Part shown: positions 21,828-33,565 of the stretch, in pieces
Layout of the letters: each line of letters opens with the position of its first letter
Numbering within the stretch: position 1 is the stretch's first letter
Position numbers and translations under genes: made by a program
NCBI GenBank assembly: GCA_951812925.1
Contig: OX638368.1
Location: 125,759,309 to 125,823,308 of the forward strand
Origin: Calliopum simillimum
Taxonomy: Eukaryota > Arthropoda > Insecta > Diptera > Lauxaniidae
Length of the DNA stretch: 64,000 nucleotides
Direction of reading: 5' to 3'
The notes under the pieces: generated by a model
What the model saw: only the letters and a program-made list of their open reading frames with translations
Told to the model about the DNA's origin: nothing
Databases searched by the model: none

Positions 21828-23663
21828 ATGTTGGCGCTGAAACAATTACCATGGATCAGTGGTATATTCATATTATCAACGAATATCATGATGATATACG
21901 CAGCACAATATTCATTCAAAAATCTATTGGATAAAATTAATAAGGAAAAATATTTTGAAACGCTCTTAATAGTAGAAGAAAACGAACATCATTGTCTGGA
22001 AGAAGATAAAGTCATATTTTCAAATGATAAGCCCAAACTTTTGTTTGATAACTTGAATTCGCAGATTACATTAGAACAGCTGAATAACCATAAAGTTTTG
22101 GCAATATTATGCACAACGGCCATCAAATATTTATCGGGTCTTCAGAAATTCTTGAATATATTCAAGGGATACAGGTCTTCAAGAGTTGTCATATACCTAA
22201 AACAAAATGAAACTGACATTATGCTTAAAATGAAATTGCTCGAACAATACTTCAAATATTGCTGGGCTCAACGTATGTTAAATGTTATGATTATGTTTGG
22301 TGATTATCAACAAACCGGTGACTATTACAATTACCAACCTTTCCCGGAAATGGCTATTGAACCACAGAATTTTAAAATGAACCATGCATATTTTCCACAA
22401 CGTACGAATAACTTACATGGCTATCCACTTAAACCATATTCAGTTACACGGCGCCCTTCAACTTTGTTATATCAGAAACGCAATGGAGAATTGTGTATCG
22501 TAGGGAATGCCGGACGATTTACCACAACATTTGTAAAAAAACTGAATGCAACTCTGACATACTTATTTCCAGTGCAAATTGGAAGATCAATATATGCAGA
22601 TGATACTTTCCAAATGACCAAAATGGTACACAATGGCACCGTAGATTTCAGTTCCTTTGTTCCGATTGTTGAGTTGAAAAGAAATGTTAGCTTGAGATTT
22701 TCCAATACAATTGAAATGGGAAAGCTGTATCTAGTTGTGCCCGTGGCAAAAGCATATAATAGAAGTGATATCTTTAAGCGAATCTATACAGATGACACTG
22801 CTTTAATGATCTATTACGTCTATTTTGCATTTGTTGTTGTTTCAGTGATCAGTGTTTATCTGTGGGAAAAGAAATTTCCTTTGCTTTTACTTTGTCTGGA
22901 GTTTTCGTTGAATTTTCGAGTTCTATTTGATCTAAGTGGAAAAATATTTCTAAAACGTCTAAGAAGCAAAATAAGGCTTCATGTGAAATTGCTTTTTATC
23001 TTAGTTGTCATTTACAATCTACTGAGAGATGTTCGATACCAAACGAACTTACAGACATATTTCACGAACCCACCAATGAAACCGGAAATCAATAGCTTTG
23101 CAGATGTAGGAAAACATAAATTAAATATCATGATCTTTGAACCTATTCAGATGTACTTGGACTATCTCTATGGTAATGAAAGTTTTCTGTCAGTGAATGA
23201 TAACATTTCAGTGTCAGTAGTTAATTTGACGATTTACGAGAATCATCTTTTCGAATATAATACATCTATGGCCTATATTGTTCCAAGTTCCATTTGGGCA
23301 GTTCTAAATAAACAACAGCAATATTTTCAGAAAAAAAAATTTCGTATTTCGGAGCAGCAGACTTTAGGATTGGATTTTCTTTATGGAATATTTATGCATG
23401 AGGATTCTTTTCTAATGGAACCTCTCAACACATTCATTGGTCAATTGCAAAGTTCAGGTATAGCAATGCAATGGTATGATTCGAATTTCAATGATATGAT
23501 TGAGGCTGATCAACTGAATATAAACGATAAAAGCATAATTGAAGAGGTGAAAGCGATTACAGTTGAAGATTTGAGTTGGGATTGGAAGATTTTCCTTACG
23601 GGCCTTGGCATAAGTTGTATAGTTTTTATTTTTGAATTACTGTATTTTAAAATAAAAATTTAA
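21828..23663 (+). CDS. Divergent ionotropic receptor, gene A (intact)
   Basis: Single-exon 611-aa membrane protein, predicted ligand-gated cation channel subunit of the insect ionotropic receptor (IR) family, acting in chemosensory neurons. A hydrophobic signal peptide spans about residues 1-26. A long extracellular domain follows, with CW..RMLNVMI and NYQPFPEM and an NLHGYPLK motif near residue 200. The first membrane segment is about 327-347 (YVYFAFVVVSVISVYLW), a second hydrophobic stretch about 351-368 and the third about 385-400. It is followed by TNLQTYFTNPPMKPEINSF, the 'Y...L.s.lt.P...p.I.s..d' pattern that follows the pore in IRs. The last segment is about 588-607 (GLGISCIVFIFELLYF). 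Length fits the family. I cannot locate the canonical glutamate-binding residues, as usual for divergent IRs (Ir52/Ir94/Ir20a-type). The start is supported by the signal peptide and by alignment with genes B-F. Confidence 0.88.
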   Translation: MLALKQLPWISGIFILSTNIMMIYAAQYSFKNLLDKINKEKYFETLLIVEENEHHCLEEDKVIFSNDKPKLLFDNLNSQITLEQLNNHKVLAILCTTAIKYLSGLQKFLNIFKGYRSSRVVIYLKQNETDIMLKMKLLEQYFKYCWAQRMLNVMIMFGDYQQTGDYYNYQPFPEMAIEPQNFKMNHAYFPQRTNNLHGYPLKPYSVTRRPSTLLYQKRNGELCIVGNAGRFTTTFVKKLNATLTYLFPVQIGRSIYADDTFQMTKMVHNGTVDFSSFVPIVELKRNVSLRFSNTIEMGKLYLVVPVAKAYNRSDIFKRIYTDDTALMIYYVYFAFVVVSVISVYLWEKKFPLLLLCLEFSLNFRVLFDLSGKIFLKRLRSKIRLHVKLLFILVVIYNLLRDVRYQTNLQTYFTNPPMKPEINSFADVGKHKLNIMIFEPIQMYLDYLYGNESFLSVNDNISVSVVNLTIYENHLFEYNTSMAYIVPSSIWAVLNKQQQYFQKKKFRISEQQTLGLDFLYGIFMHEDSFLMEPLNTFIGQLQSSGIAMQWYDSNFNDMIEADQLNINDKSIIEEVKAITVEDLSWDWKIFLTGLGISCIVFIFELLYFKIKI

Positions 23664-24240
23664 GTTAGATTGCTTGTATCATTTAAACTTAAAGATAATA
23701 TTTTGCCAAGGCAAAAGATTGTTGGAATACATTTGATTTATGATGGATTTACTTTTTGAATAAGGTTTCTTTATTTTAATCAATTTGTTTTTGCTATAAA
23801 TGTGCTATTGCTCTTTTTGTTACCTATTGCTCGTAGTGTACTATTTCCGATTTCAATGAATTTTTGTATTTTAGATATATGCAATTGTATGTGAAAATAG
23901 TTCTTAATTTGTACTGTAATTAAATAAACAATTAAAAAAAGTTAACTTTAACTTTAAAAGTTCAACTCTAACTTTAAAAGAAAATACAAGAAACGGGAAA
24001 GCCGTGGCAAGAGATCAAAGTCATCGCAAGGGATCGAAACAAATGGAGACGTTTCATATTGGCCCTATGCTCCTCCTAAGAGTTAAGGGAGAATACATAC
24101 ATACATACATACATCAAATATTTAAGAGAAAGCGTGTTTTTCTTTTGACTACTTGGCTACTTCTCATTTCATGATGTCGACACAATAAATTTAAAATGAC
24201 TAAGCGAATATGCAAGAAATCAATATGTTATGGTGATTAT
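23664..24240 (+). other. 3' flank of gene A and upstream spacer of B
   Basis: It contains a downstream block shared with the other paralogues (CTCGTAGTGTACTATTTCCGA, then ATGnATTTTTGTA). A TTAAATAAAC at about 23,920 is the likely polyadenylation signal. A short (ACAT)n tract lies at about 24,093-24,113. ATATTTAAGAGAAAG at about 24,118 recurs upstream of D, E and F. Confidence 0.6.
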
Positions 24241-24381
24241 ATATAATTTAAGACTTTTAATAGGAAATAGCACTTAACCTTAGTATATCTAAAGCGCTAT
24301 GCTCCCTTAAAAAAAAAAAAAACAAAAAAAAAAAGAAGCCCATTCATTCTCGTACGAATCAGCAGATAGATACATAGTAAA
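24225..24381 (+). promoter_or_regulatory. Putative promoter of receptor gene B
   Basis: GGAAATAGCACTT lies at 24,263-24,275, preceded by ACTTTTAATA in place of the TATAAATA of gene A. It is followed by AGTATATCTAAAGCGCTA and, just before the ATG, by CGAATCAGCAGATAGA. The same order occurs before the paralogues. Confidence 0.55.
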
Positions 24382-26234
24382 ATGTTGACGCGCCAACAGG
24401 TAGCATGGATCAGTTGTATATTCCTCATACCAGCCAAGTACGTGGTGGTGAACGCTGCGCAAGTGTCAGCACAATATTCTTTGACAAATCTATTGGAAAA
24501 AATTAACCAAGAAAAACATTTTGAATCGCTCTTAGTAGCACAAGAAAAAGGACATCATTGCCTGGAAGAGGATAAATTCATTTTTTCAGATGACAAGCCC
24601 AAACTTTTGTTTGATAGCTTGAGTGCACCGATTGCATTGAGACAGCTAGATAACCATGAGGTTTTGGCAATAATATGCACCAAAGAAACCAAATATTTAT
24701 CGGGTCTTCTGGAATTCTTAAATATTTTCAAAGGTTACAGAACTTCAAGAATTATCATATACTTGAAACAAAATGAAACTGAAAATATGCCAAAAACGAA
24801 ATTGCTCCAGCGTTACTTCAAATATTTCTGGTCTCAACGCTTGCTAAATGTAATGATTATATTTGGTGATTATCAGCAAACCGGTGACTATTACAATTAC
24901 CAACCTTTCCCGGAAATAACTATTGAAGAACGGAATTTTAAATTCAACTACAATATGTTCCACAACGCATGAAGAACTTACATGGCTATCCACTTAAAAC
25001 GTATTCAATTCAACTGCGCCCTTCAACGTTGTTTTATCAGAAACAAAATGGCGAATTGAGTATGATTGGTAACGCAGGTCGATTAATCACAACCTTTGTA
25101 AGAAAACTGAATGCATCTCTGACACATGTCAATCCGGTGGAAACGAAAAAGCCAGTATATGCAGAATATTTTGATCAAATCGTTAAAATGTTGCTCAATG
25201 GCACCGTTGATATTTGTGCAACATTTGTGGCAGAAAATTTTTTTGCAAAAAGCAATTTAAGGCTGTCCGATGTAATCCAAGTGGATAAGCTGCATGTAGT
25301 GGTGCCTGTGGCAAAAGCATATAATCGAAGTGAAATGTTTCAACGAATCTACACAGATGAAACTGTTTTAATGATCTCTTATGCCTATTTTGCATTTGTG
25401 TTAATTTCAGTGATAAGTATTTACCTGTGGGAAGAGAAACCATCATTGTTTCTAATTTGTCTTGAATTGGTATTAAACTACAATTTTCTTTTAGATCGAA
25501 GCCGAAAAGTGTTTATGAAAAGGCTAGGGAGCAAAATAAAGCTTCATGTGAACATGTTATTTATCTTATTCGTCATTTACAGTCAAATTTGCGAAAACGG
25601 TTTCAAAACAAACTTACAAGCTTATTTTACGAATCCTATAATGAAACCGGAAATCAATAGCTTTGCAGATATAGAAAACCATAAGCTCAATATCATGGCC
25701 TTTGAACCTTTTCAAAAATACTTGGATTATATATATGCTAATGAAAGTTTTCTACCAGTTAATGATGACATTTGGGTTTCAGTAGTTAATTTAACGCTTT
25801 TTGAGAAGCATCTATTTGAATACAACACATCAATGGCGTATATTGTTATGAGCCCTGTTTGGGCTGTTTTGAAACAACAACAAAAATATTTTGAAACAAA
25901 AAAATTTCGTATACCAAAGCACCTGGCTTTAGGAGTCGACCTTCTTTGTAAATTGGCTTTGAATGAGAATTCGTTTTTAATGGAACCACTCAACCTCTAT
26001 ATTGGTCAGTTGCAAAGTTCAGGCATAGGTAAGCAATGGTATGCCTCAAGTTTCAATGATATGATTGCAGCTGGTCAATTGGGCATAAATGATAAAAGTG
26101 TAATTGAAAAGATGCAAGCTATTGCAGTTGAAGATTTGAAGTGGTATTGGAAGCTTTTCGTTATGGGGCTTGGAATGAGTTGCATTTGTTTTATCTGCGA
26201 ATTACTGTATTTTAAATATAAAATAAAAATTTAA
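24382..26234 (+). pseudogene. Divergent ionotropic receptor, gene B (1-nt frameshift)
   Basis: Same architecture as gene A: signal peptide, bipartite extracellular domain, membrane segments and C-terminal 'GLGMSCICFICELLYF' segment. The first frame covers 24,382-24,972 (196 codons) and the rest is open at 24,969-26,234 (421 codons). Compared with genes D and E one base is missing near 24,950-24,958, in the segment just before NLHGYPLKTY. Adding that base would give 1,854 nt, exactly the length of gene E, so this is the only lesion I can find. It could be a young pseudogene, an allele or an assembly error in an A/T-rich stretch. The second frame alone would lack a signal peptide. Closest paralogue by sequence is D in the N-terminal half. 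Confidence 0.82.
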
Positions 26235-26431
26235 GTCAGATTGCGTGGATCATTAAAAATTAAATATAATATTCTGCCCAGGCAAAAGATTGGTGGACTA
26301 TATTTGTTTTTGGTGCTTTGGTCATTTAAAAAGATAGAAGAGTAGAGATATTGCTTTTGCTTATGGAGGATTTACTTTTTAAAAAAAGTTTGACTCTCTT
26401 TATTATAATCAATTTGTTCTACGAAATGTAT
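26235..26431 (+). other. 3' flank of gene B, left part
   Basis: The sequence matches the 3' flanks of C and D (AGATTGCxTGGATCATTAAAAA, GCCCAGGCAAAAGATT). It breaks off at the foldback insertion at 26,432 and resumes at 28,510. Confidence 0.65.
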
Positions 26432-28509
26432 TGCAGGCAAATTAGGTATTCATTTCTAATTTTGTTGAACATGCACCGATTTTGATCAGACATAGCTCAT
26501 TTTGTTCGTAATAAAATTTAGAACAAAACCAACACATTAGTTTTTTGCGGCTTTCCCCCAAATTACCGCATAACTCAATAAAACTGTTTTAAAATGCTTA
26601 AAAATGGGGTTGACGAGATCGAAAAATGTTGGAAAATGAAAAAATTTAAAATGGCGCCCGGAAAGCTGCGTATACAACCATTTTTAGCATCAAAAATGGA
26701 AAAATATCGTTATAGTGGACTGCCTGGGGGTTTAAACCTAGAAGTTTTGTTATAGTGCATGAATTTATACGGTCGAGGTGGGATTTTGTTTTTAATGTTA
26801 TAAAAAATAAAGATTGCCAGCATTTTGTATGTGCTCTTGATTTGTTTATTATTAAAGCAATAACTATAAAAAGTTAACACAACACAAAATTAAAAATATT
26901 TGCAACATTTTGCAAACCATTTTTTCTAAACTAATTTGAGGTCGCTGAACACGAAAAACGCTATTATTTTCCTTTCTTTGGGGCCGTTCCCCAGTTATTC
27001 CATAATTTCTTTTTTCGAGGTTATAGCTTCATATACATCAATACATTGGTATGACGCCAAGTCCGATAGATTTTACTTTTCCACGTTTACGGAGAGTGAT
27101 TAATGGTGCTTCTTACAAGTATACCAATAATTGTGCTCTGAACAAAATTGACTGAGTTATAGCAAGAGAAAGTTTGAAATTTTACAAATTTTTAAAATTT
27201 TTCATTCATAATTATTTTAAAAATTTTATCAAATGGCACATATAATTGTTAATATTTTAAGCCTATGCTGAGCAAAATCGAAGGAAATTTCCAAAAGATA
27301 TTAAGGTTTTAGTGCAATAACGACATTTTGATTTCTTTCAAAAATTATTATTTTTGATTCAGTCCGCAATGTCCTTCTACAGAGGATGATAAAAAATTGT
27401 CAAGAGCATCTTCAAAATGTTCAATAAGTGTAGAGTGTCCAATCTGGAGGCTGAAAAATTGGATCTATTGACTTAGGCTGAACATTTTAAAAATGCTCTG
27501 GAAAAATTCTCATCATCCTTATTGCACTAAAACTTTAATATCTTTTGGAAATTTCATTTGATTTTGCTCAGAATATGCTTAAAATGTTAACAATTATATG
27601 TGCCATTTAATAAAATTTCTAAAAAAATTTATTTTTAAAAAAATATATGCCAAAAACAAAGTGTTTCACTTGAAGTTGATATGAAAAATTTTAAAAATTT
27701 TTTAAATTTCAAACTTTTTCCTGCTATAACTCAGTCAATTTTGTTCAGAGCACAATTATGGTATACTTGTAAGAAGCACCATTAATCACTCTTCGTAAAC
27801 GTCGAAAAGTAAAATCTATCGGACTTGGCGTCATACCAATGTATTGATGTATATGAAGCTATAACCTCGAAAAAAGAAATTATGGAATAACTCGGGAACG
27901 GCCCCAAGAAAAGAAAAATTATTGCGTTTTTCGTGTTCAGCAACCTCAAATTAGTTTAGAAAAAGTAGTTTGCGAAATGTTGCAAATATTTTTAATTTTG
28001 TGTTGTATTAAATTTTTATAGTTTTTGCTTTAATAATAAACAAATCAAGAGCACATAAAAAATGTTGGCAATCTTTATTTTTTATAGCATAAAAAACAAA
28101 ATCCCACCTCGACCGTATAAATTCATGCACTGTAACAAAACTTCTAGGTTTAAACCCCCAGGCAGTCCACTATAACGATATTTTTCCATTTTTGGTGCTA
28201 AAAATGGTTGTATACGCAGCTTTCCGGGCGCCATTTCAAATTTTTAATTTTCCAACATTTTTCGACCTCGACAATCCGCTGAATAACATAATTCTCAATT
28301 TTTAAGCATTTTAAAACAGTTTCATTGAGTTATTCGGTGTTTTGGGGATTCACGGGTGATTAAAAAGTTTTGGGGGAAAGCCGCAAAAAACTAATGTGTT
28401 GGTTTTGTTCTAAATTTTATTGCGAACAAAATGAGCTATGTCTGATCAAAATCGGTGCATGTTCAACAAAATTAGAAATGAATACCTGTTTTTACCTAAT
28501 TTGCCTGCA
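26432..28509. mobile_element. Giant foldback element in the 3' flank of gene B
   Basis: The ends TGCAGGCAAATTAGG and CCTAATTTGCCTGCA are complementary. The inverted arms run inwards for about 1 kb each with few differences (a short indel after the first 15 bases). Arms share, for example, ACAAAACCAACACATTAG, GCAGTCCACTATAACGAT and GGACTTGGCGTCATACC (given here in one orientation). The loop lies around 27,430. The flanks are the two halves of the gene B 3' region, as shown by flanks of D and E that lack it. A target duplication (AAATGTA / TAATGTG) is imperfect. No coding content. Superfamily uncertain. Confidence 0.8.
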
Positions 28510-28770
28510 CTAATGTGGAATATCACATGTTTTTCAGGTTTTTGTTATTACTCGTAGTATGCTTTTTCCGATATTAATGCATTTTTGTACTTAAGGTATA
28601 AAAATAATTCTTTATTTGTATTGCAATTAAATAAACGAATAATACATGTTTTAGTTTTTAATAAAAGAATGGAAATAAAAATATTGGAAATGTTTATATT
28701 TTTTATCAACACCTAGCTTTTCCCGGTGTGCGTTGCTGCACCTTCCCTTGTACGAACGGCGGAGCATCTC
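28510..28770 (+). other. 3' flank of gene B, right part
   Basis: It continues the block found behind D and E: GTGGAATATCACATGTTTTT, CTCGTAGTATGCTTTTTCCG, AATTAAATAAACGAATAATA (likely poly(A) signal region) and GTGTGCGTTGCTGCACCTT. Confidence 0.65.
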
Positions 28771-30480
28771 CAGTTAGATTAAACTATTTGGAGATAAATT
28801 AAACGAGCCATTTCGAAGAAGTTTTATGGGAAAATGTTCAAAAAGTTTGGTATAACATTCCTGGAGAAACTTGTTGGAAGTTGGTATTGTCTATGCCCAA
28901 AAAATCATAAAAATTCATTAACAATAATGGCGGATATCCGAGGTATTAAATGCGTTTTAATCAATTCAGTAAAATACGGGACCATAACTAACAAAATTTC
29001 AATATTTACTATCAAGTTTGTTGGGCACACCTATAAGTCTGACCAACCGAAATTGTTTATATTTTATGAATTAACCGAAAGTTAAGTAATTTTTTTAGTT
29101 TGTAAAAACTTTTGTTTGTTTTGACGCTGAAGTATGCTTATAAGTGTGGTCCAAATTTTGTATTGAAAAACCAAAAGTGTTAGAAAGTCAAGATGCGCGC
29201 GACTTGCTTGAATCCTTGGATCATTGCGTTTAGATATTCCGCAACGAGCTTGAAGGTACTTTTTTTAGGAATTTTTGAGTTTTTAGGTACATTTTTTAAT
29301 TTAAACGCTATATCTTTTGAACCATATAAGATATTTGCAAAAAATTAAACTGTATTTTTTTAAGAATATTTTGAGCCATATTCTGCATCAATAATAGTTA
29401 ATCTAGTCTTTCTCAATTTTTTTTAAGCAGCACTTTAATTTGTTAATTTTTCGAGGTGTTCGTACTTTCAAGAACTAATTTTTTTCTTATTTTGCTATAG
29501 CAAATTTTTTTTTTATGTTTCTATTATTTAAAAATTATTCAAAAAAATGTTTAAAAAAATTCCAAAAAAAATTCACATTCTAAGCCTCGTACACTTTTTT
29601 CGTAAGGTGCCTTCCTCTTGAGTAAACAAACACGGTGTGCCTTAACCCGTTCTAAATCAAACGTCGTAGCACATCAAATTTTTTTGCAGATTCTGTTTAC
29701 TTATCGTTCAAATGATGTATAAAAAAATTTTCACTCGTGACTCCTCGACTAAATTTTGAGATAATCGCTTTTCCAATTGGGGCAATTGGGCTTAACGCGA
29801 ATCCAACCTCAGATTTGCTCTATCGTGTATAGTTTATGAGATATTGCAACCTAAAGACCAAAAAAAGTCGATTTTTCTTTAAAACCTAATTTAAATCATA
29901 TTTATATCTTCATGCTTCTAAGAGATATCGTAGACCGAAATATTGTCAAAACGGGTTTTTTGCACTTTTGTGTCTTTTTAGGTTAGGATATCTTTGAGGA
30001 AAAAAAAAAATATCAACATAATTTAAATTAGGTTTTAAAGGCAAAGAGTAGGACTTAAATGTTGCTTACCAGATTTAACGAAATTAAAATTTCTTTCACA
30101 TTTTAAACATGTTCAACGAACCGACTACTTCTAAATTCAGTCGTTTGACACCCCGAGTGTTGTTGTTACGTGTATGGCATACGGCTGAATTTTGAAGTGG
30201 TCGGTTCGTTGAACATGTTTAAAATGTGAAAGAGATCACGCCTACTTCTCTGCGTTACAAACGGAAGGCCAAAGTGAATATACCCTGGGTGTAGGGTTTA
30301 AAAAATTTTCGAAATTGCCCTGCAATAATTTTTCGCATTCGATAGTGTACGGTGGACTTTTATTTTTTGGTACGGTTTAGTACTTAGTGTAAAATGCATG
30401 TTTTACTTTTCAAGAAACAACTTTTAATTGCATGATGCTGACACTTTATATTTTATAAGTAAGGTATACATTTCTTTAAT
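28771..30480. other. Repeat-rich spacer before gene C
   Basis: An 83-codon plus frame at 28,834-29,085 has no recognisable domain. At about 29,560-29,640 lies a piece of the foldback family (CGTACACTTTTTTCGTAAGG). An inverted pair TTTAAAACCTAATTTAAAT / ATTTAAATTAGGTTTTAAA lies at 29,879 and 30,020. At 30,235-30,300 lies a short minus-strand end of the composite repeat (GGGTGTAGGGTT). Confidence 0.5.
30085..30235. repeat. Compact hairpin, ~50-bp arms
   Basis: The left arm (TTTCACATTTTAAACATGTT, CAACGAACCGACTACTTC and following) is mirrored by a right arm starting CTGAATTTTGAAGTGGTCGG and ending CATGTTTAAAATGTGAAAG. The loop is about 45-50 bases. Arms are almost perfect. Confidence 0.8.
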
Positions 30481-30489
30481 GCATTTTAT

Positions 30490-30636
30490 GCTAATTATAT
30501 ATAATTTCAAACTATTATTAGGAAATAGCACTTTCTCCAAATTGCAAAGCTTCCTTAAATAAAAACAAAAAAAAAAAAAAAACAAGAACAAAATCCATTC
30601 ATTCTCTTTCGAATCAGCAGATTGATAAGTAGGAAA
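30490..30636 (+). promoter_or_regulatory. Putative promoter of receptor gene C
   Basis: ACTATTATTAGGAAATAGCA lies at 30,511-30,530 with GGAAATAGCACTT at 30,521-30,533, 116 bases before the ATG. The AGTATATC..GTGCTA part present in the other paralogues is degraded here. Confidence 0.5.
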
Positions 30637-31857
30637 ATGTTGACGCTCCAACAAGTAGCCTGGATCAGTTGTATACTCCCATGGTGGTAAACGCTATACA
30701 AGTGACAGAAAAATATTCATTAACAATTCTTTTGGAAAAAATAAACCAAGAAAAGCATTTTGAAACGCTCTTAATAACACAGGAAAAAGGTCATCATTGC
30801 CTGGAAGAGGATAAAATTATATTTTCAAATGATAAGCCCAAACTTTTGTTTAATAACTTGAATTCGCAGATAACTTTAGAACAGCTAAAAAACCATGAAG
30901 TTTTGACAATTATATGCACTAAAGAAATCAAATATTATTCGGGTCTTCAGGAATTCTTTAATATTTTCAAAGGTTGCAGAACTTCAAGACTTATCATATA
31001 TTTAAAACAAAATGAAATTGACATAATGCTTAGAACAAAATTGCTCGAGCATTACTTCAAGTATTGCTGGACTCAACATATGCTAAATATAATGATTATA
31101 TTTGGTGATTATCAGCAAACAGGTCACTATTACAATTACCAACCTTTCCCGCAAATGGCTATTGAAGCACGGAATTTTCAAATAAACTACACATATTTTC
31201 CAAAGCGTATGAAGAACTTACATGGCTATCCACTTAAAACATATCCAATTCAAGTGCTCCCTTCGACCTTGTTTTCGCAAAAGCCCAATGAAGAGTTGCG
31301 TATGATAGGTCATACAGGTCGATTAATTACAACGTTTGTAAAAAAACTGAACGCATCTTTGACACACATAGTTCCGGTGGAAAGTAGAAAGCCAGTATAT
31401 GCAGAATATTTTGATCAAATGGATGAAATGTTGCTCAATGGCACCATAGATATTTGTTCAATATATGTGATAGATAATTTCTTTGCAAAAGACAATTTCA
31501 GGCTTTCCGATATAATTGGAGTAGGAAAACTACATGTAGTGGTGCCTGTGGCAAAAGCATATAGTAGAAGTGAAATATTTCAACGAATCTTTACAGATGA
31601 CACTGGGGCCCTATTCTCTAACTTGCTATCTCCTATTCTCCATCGCTAAAACTCTAAAAATTCAAATTTGGAGATTGTAAGCTAAATTCCGATTCTCGTT
31701 GCTAGCAATCTCTAAATTTGTAGCTTATTTTTAGAGATTCAATGCGCCATCTAGTTTTCAATTTCAAACTTTTTCAACTCTAGCGTAAAAAATATGTATT
31801 AAAATTTTACTGAAAAATAATTTTAATTAAACAATATGCTATTGAAATAAAAGTACT

Positions 31858-31921
31858 ACAGTAGTACAGTGGTTAGAGCATCGCCTAGAAACACAAAGGT
31901 CTCAAGTTCGACACCGCAACA
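31858..31921 (+). ncRNA. tRNA-like module 1 in the Harbinger-like element
   Basis: TAGTACAGTGG is a perfect A-box match. AGTTCGACACC is an imperfect B box, followed by a T tract (potential pol III stop). Cloverleaf not verified. Confidence 0.4.
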
Positions 31922-32469
31922 TCAAATTTTTTTTTATATTTTTATGTTTTTTAAAATATTTACTATGTGTAATCAGCAAAAAATACTGGGATTTTCAATA
32001 AATTTTTACGGTTTAGTTTTTTCCGTCTGAGAAGTTCAACAAATATTTCGGGCGATACATTGAAGGATCAGACAGACGCCTGTCGTTGTCTTCTCATTTT
32101 TTTCTGAAAGCCTTCCTCGGTTCGATCTTTATGAGATAAGATTCCATGTCATAAATTAATTCATATACGTTTGTTCTTCTTTTCGAATAAAACGTTAGTT
32201 TAAGCACAAAACTACAATATAATACAAAAATGCTTTAGTAACCTTGTTGAATAGCCCTTGTGGGAATTCATAAAATAAAATGTACTACCTGGGAGTGCCG
32301 AGTGCCACGTTTGTAAGCATTGTTGTTTGACGTTATATTCCTTAGCTAAAAAATTTTTAAAACTTTCACAAAGATAAAGAATGCAATACATAATAGCGGG
32401 AAAAAATAAACTTAAACATATTTCATGAGTATTTGTATTAAAAAAAAAAAAACTTAAGAAATAATTACC

Positions 32470-32539
32470 TTGCCCGCTGTGAGATTCGAACCTTAAACAT
32501 TTAGCTTGAAAAACAAAAATAGAACCACTAGGCTATTCC
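32470..32539 (-). ncRNA. tRNA-like module 2 in the Harbinger-like element
   Basis: On the minus strand, TAGCCTAGTGG is a perfect A box and GGTTCGAATCT matches the B box in 10 of 11 positions. Distance between them is about 35 bases. It lies in the first copy of the direct repeat. Confidence 0.5.
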
Positions 32540-32840
32540 ATTTATTTTGTATAATGAAATAAAAATGTATAATATTCAAATGATTCAATGCGCCATCTAG
32601 TTTTCAATTTCAAATTTTTTCGACTCTAGCGTGAAATATATTTATTAAAATTTTAGCTGAATTTTCTCCTAAAGTGTTTATTTTTGTATTCTCTAAAACT
32701 CGTATGTCAAAAATTTGAAATAAATAAGCTAATTTTTGGAGAAAGCAAATAAACATTTGCTAAACAATCTTAATGGTAAGTAAATAGGTTGTTATATTGC
32801 AAAAGTTATTTATTTTTAATATGTACTCTAATTTTTTAGA

Positions 32841-33126
32841 TGGAAAACAATACAGAAAGAATCACGGTTGAGCTAAAAACCGCTCATTTTGAATGCTTGG
32901 AGGAAAATATAGATTTTGCTCATGATGGGTAAGACCAATTTAAATACATATGCAAATCTTGTTTTTGAAATAATATATATGTTCTTATGTGTGTATAGGT
33001 ATATGCAGATTTGTAAGTGATTCTGGGACACTAAGTTTGACGGAACAATGGTCAAAGCTTGCGGATATTCTTAACGGGATTGGCGGTGCTCTTGAGAATG
33101 GACAAGGTTGGAAACGCACATCATGA
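32841..33126 (+). pseudogene. Myb/SANT-like DNA-binding protein remnant
   Basis: The frame from ATG 32,841 reads TVELKTAHFECLEENIDFAH, then a GTAAG donor-like site at about 32,929 and an AG at about 32,998. The downstream frame contains TEQWSKLADILNGIGGALEN followed by a GWKR. The pattern 'F..F.EEN.dfA ... W..LA..LN..GG......WK' is that of the Myb/SANT-like protein that accompanies PIF/Harbinger transposases. It stops soon after (about 33,126), so the domain's end is missing. The intron is inferred only from these sites. Confidence 0.5.
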
Positions 33127-33494
33127 GCAGCTTCTTTTCCTATTTGTCCTTCTATTAAAATTTTAGCAAACTGATTTTGGAAATCTGAAAACTTCTGCAA
33201 ATATTTCGAGTTTGCGAGGTTTTCGAGGCTTTTACACGTTTTCAGGAATCCCCTCATTAGTTTAAGCAGAAATATATGATACAAAAAGGCTTTCTTAATC
33301 TTGTCGAGTAGTTTCTGCACGAATAAAGCACGATTAAATTGTCGTTTGACATTATGTATATTTCTTAGCACAAAATGTTTTTAAAAACTTTCAAATTAGA
33401 GAAAAACACATAATAACAGTGGGGAAAAATCAATTATCCACATTTCATGAAAATTAGTGTTAAAAAAAGAAAAAAAAATTAACGATTAATTATT

Positions 33495-33565
33495 TTGCCC
33501 GCTATGAGATTCGAACCTTGGACATTTAGCTTGAAAAACAAAAATATAACACCTAGGCTATTCTC
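33495..33565 (-). ncRNA. tRNA-like module 3 in the Harbinger-like element
   Basis: Second copy of module 2 on the minus strand. The B box GGTTCGAATCT is retained, while the A box is changed to TAGCCTAGGTG. It lies in the second copy of the direct repeat, so it arose by duplication rather than by independent insertion. Confidence 0.45.

Larger units (their letters stand above)
31740..32665. repeat. Direct repeat inside the Harbinger-like element (CGCCATCTAG unit)
   Basis: AATGCGCCATCTAGTTTTCA and the next ~60 bases (TTTCAAACTTTTTCAACTCT and variant) occur at 31,741 and again at 32,586, in the same orientation. Confidence 0.7.
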
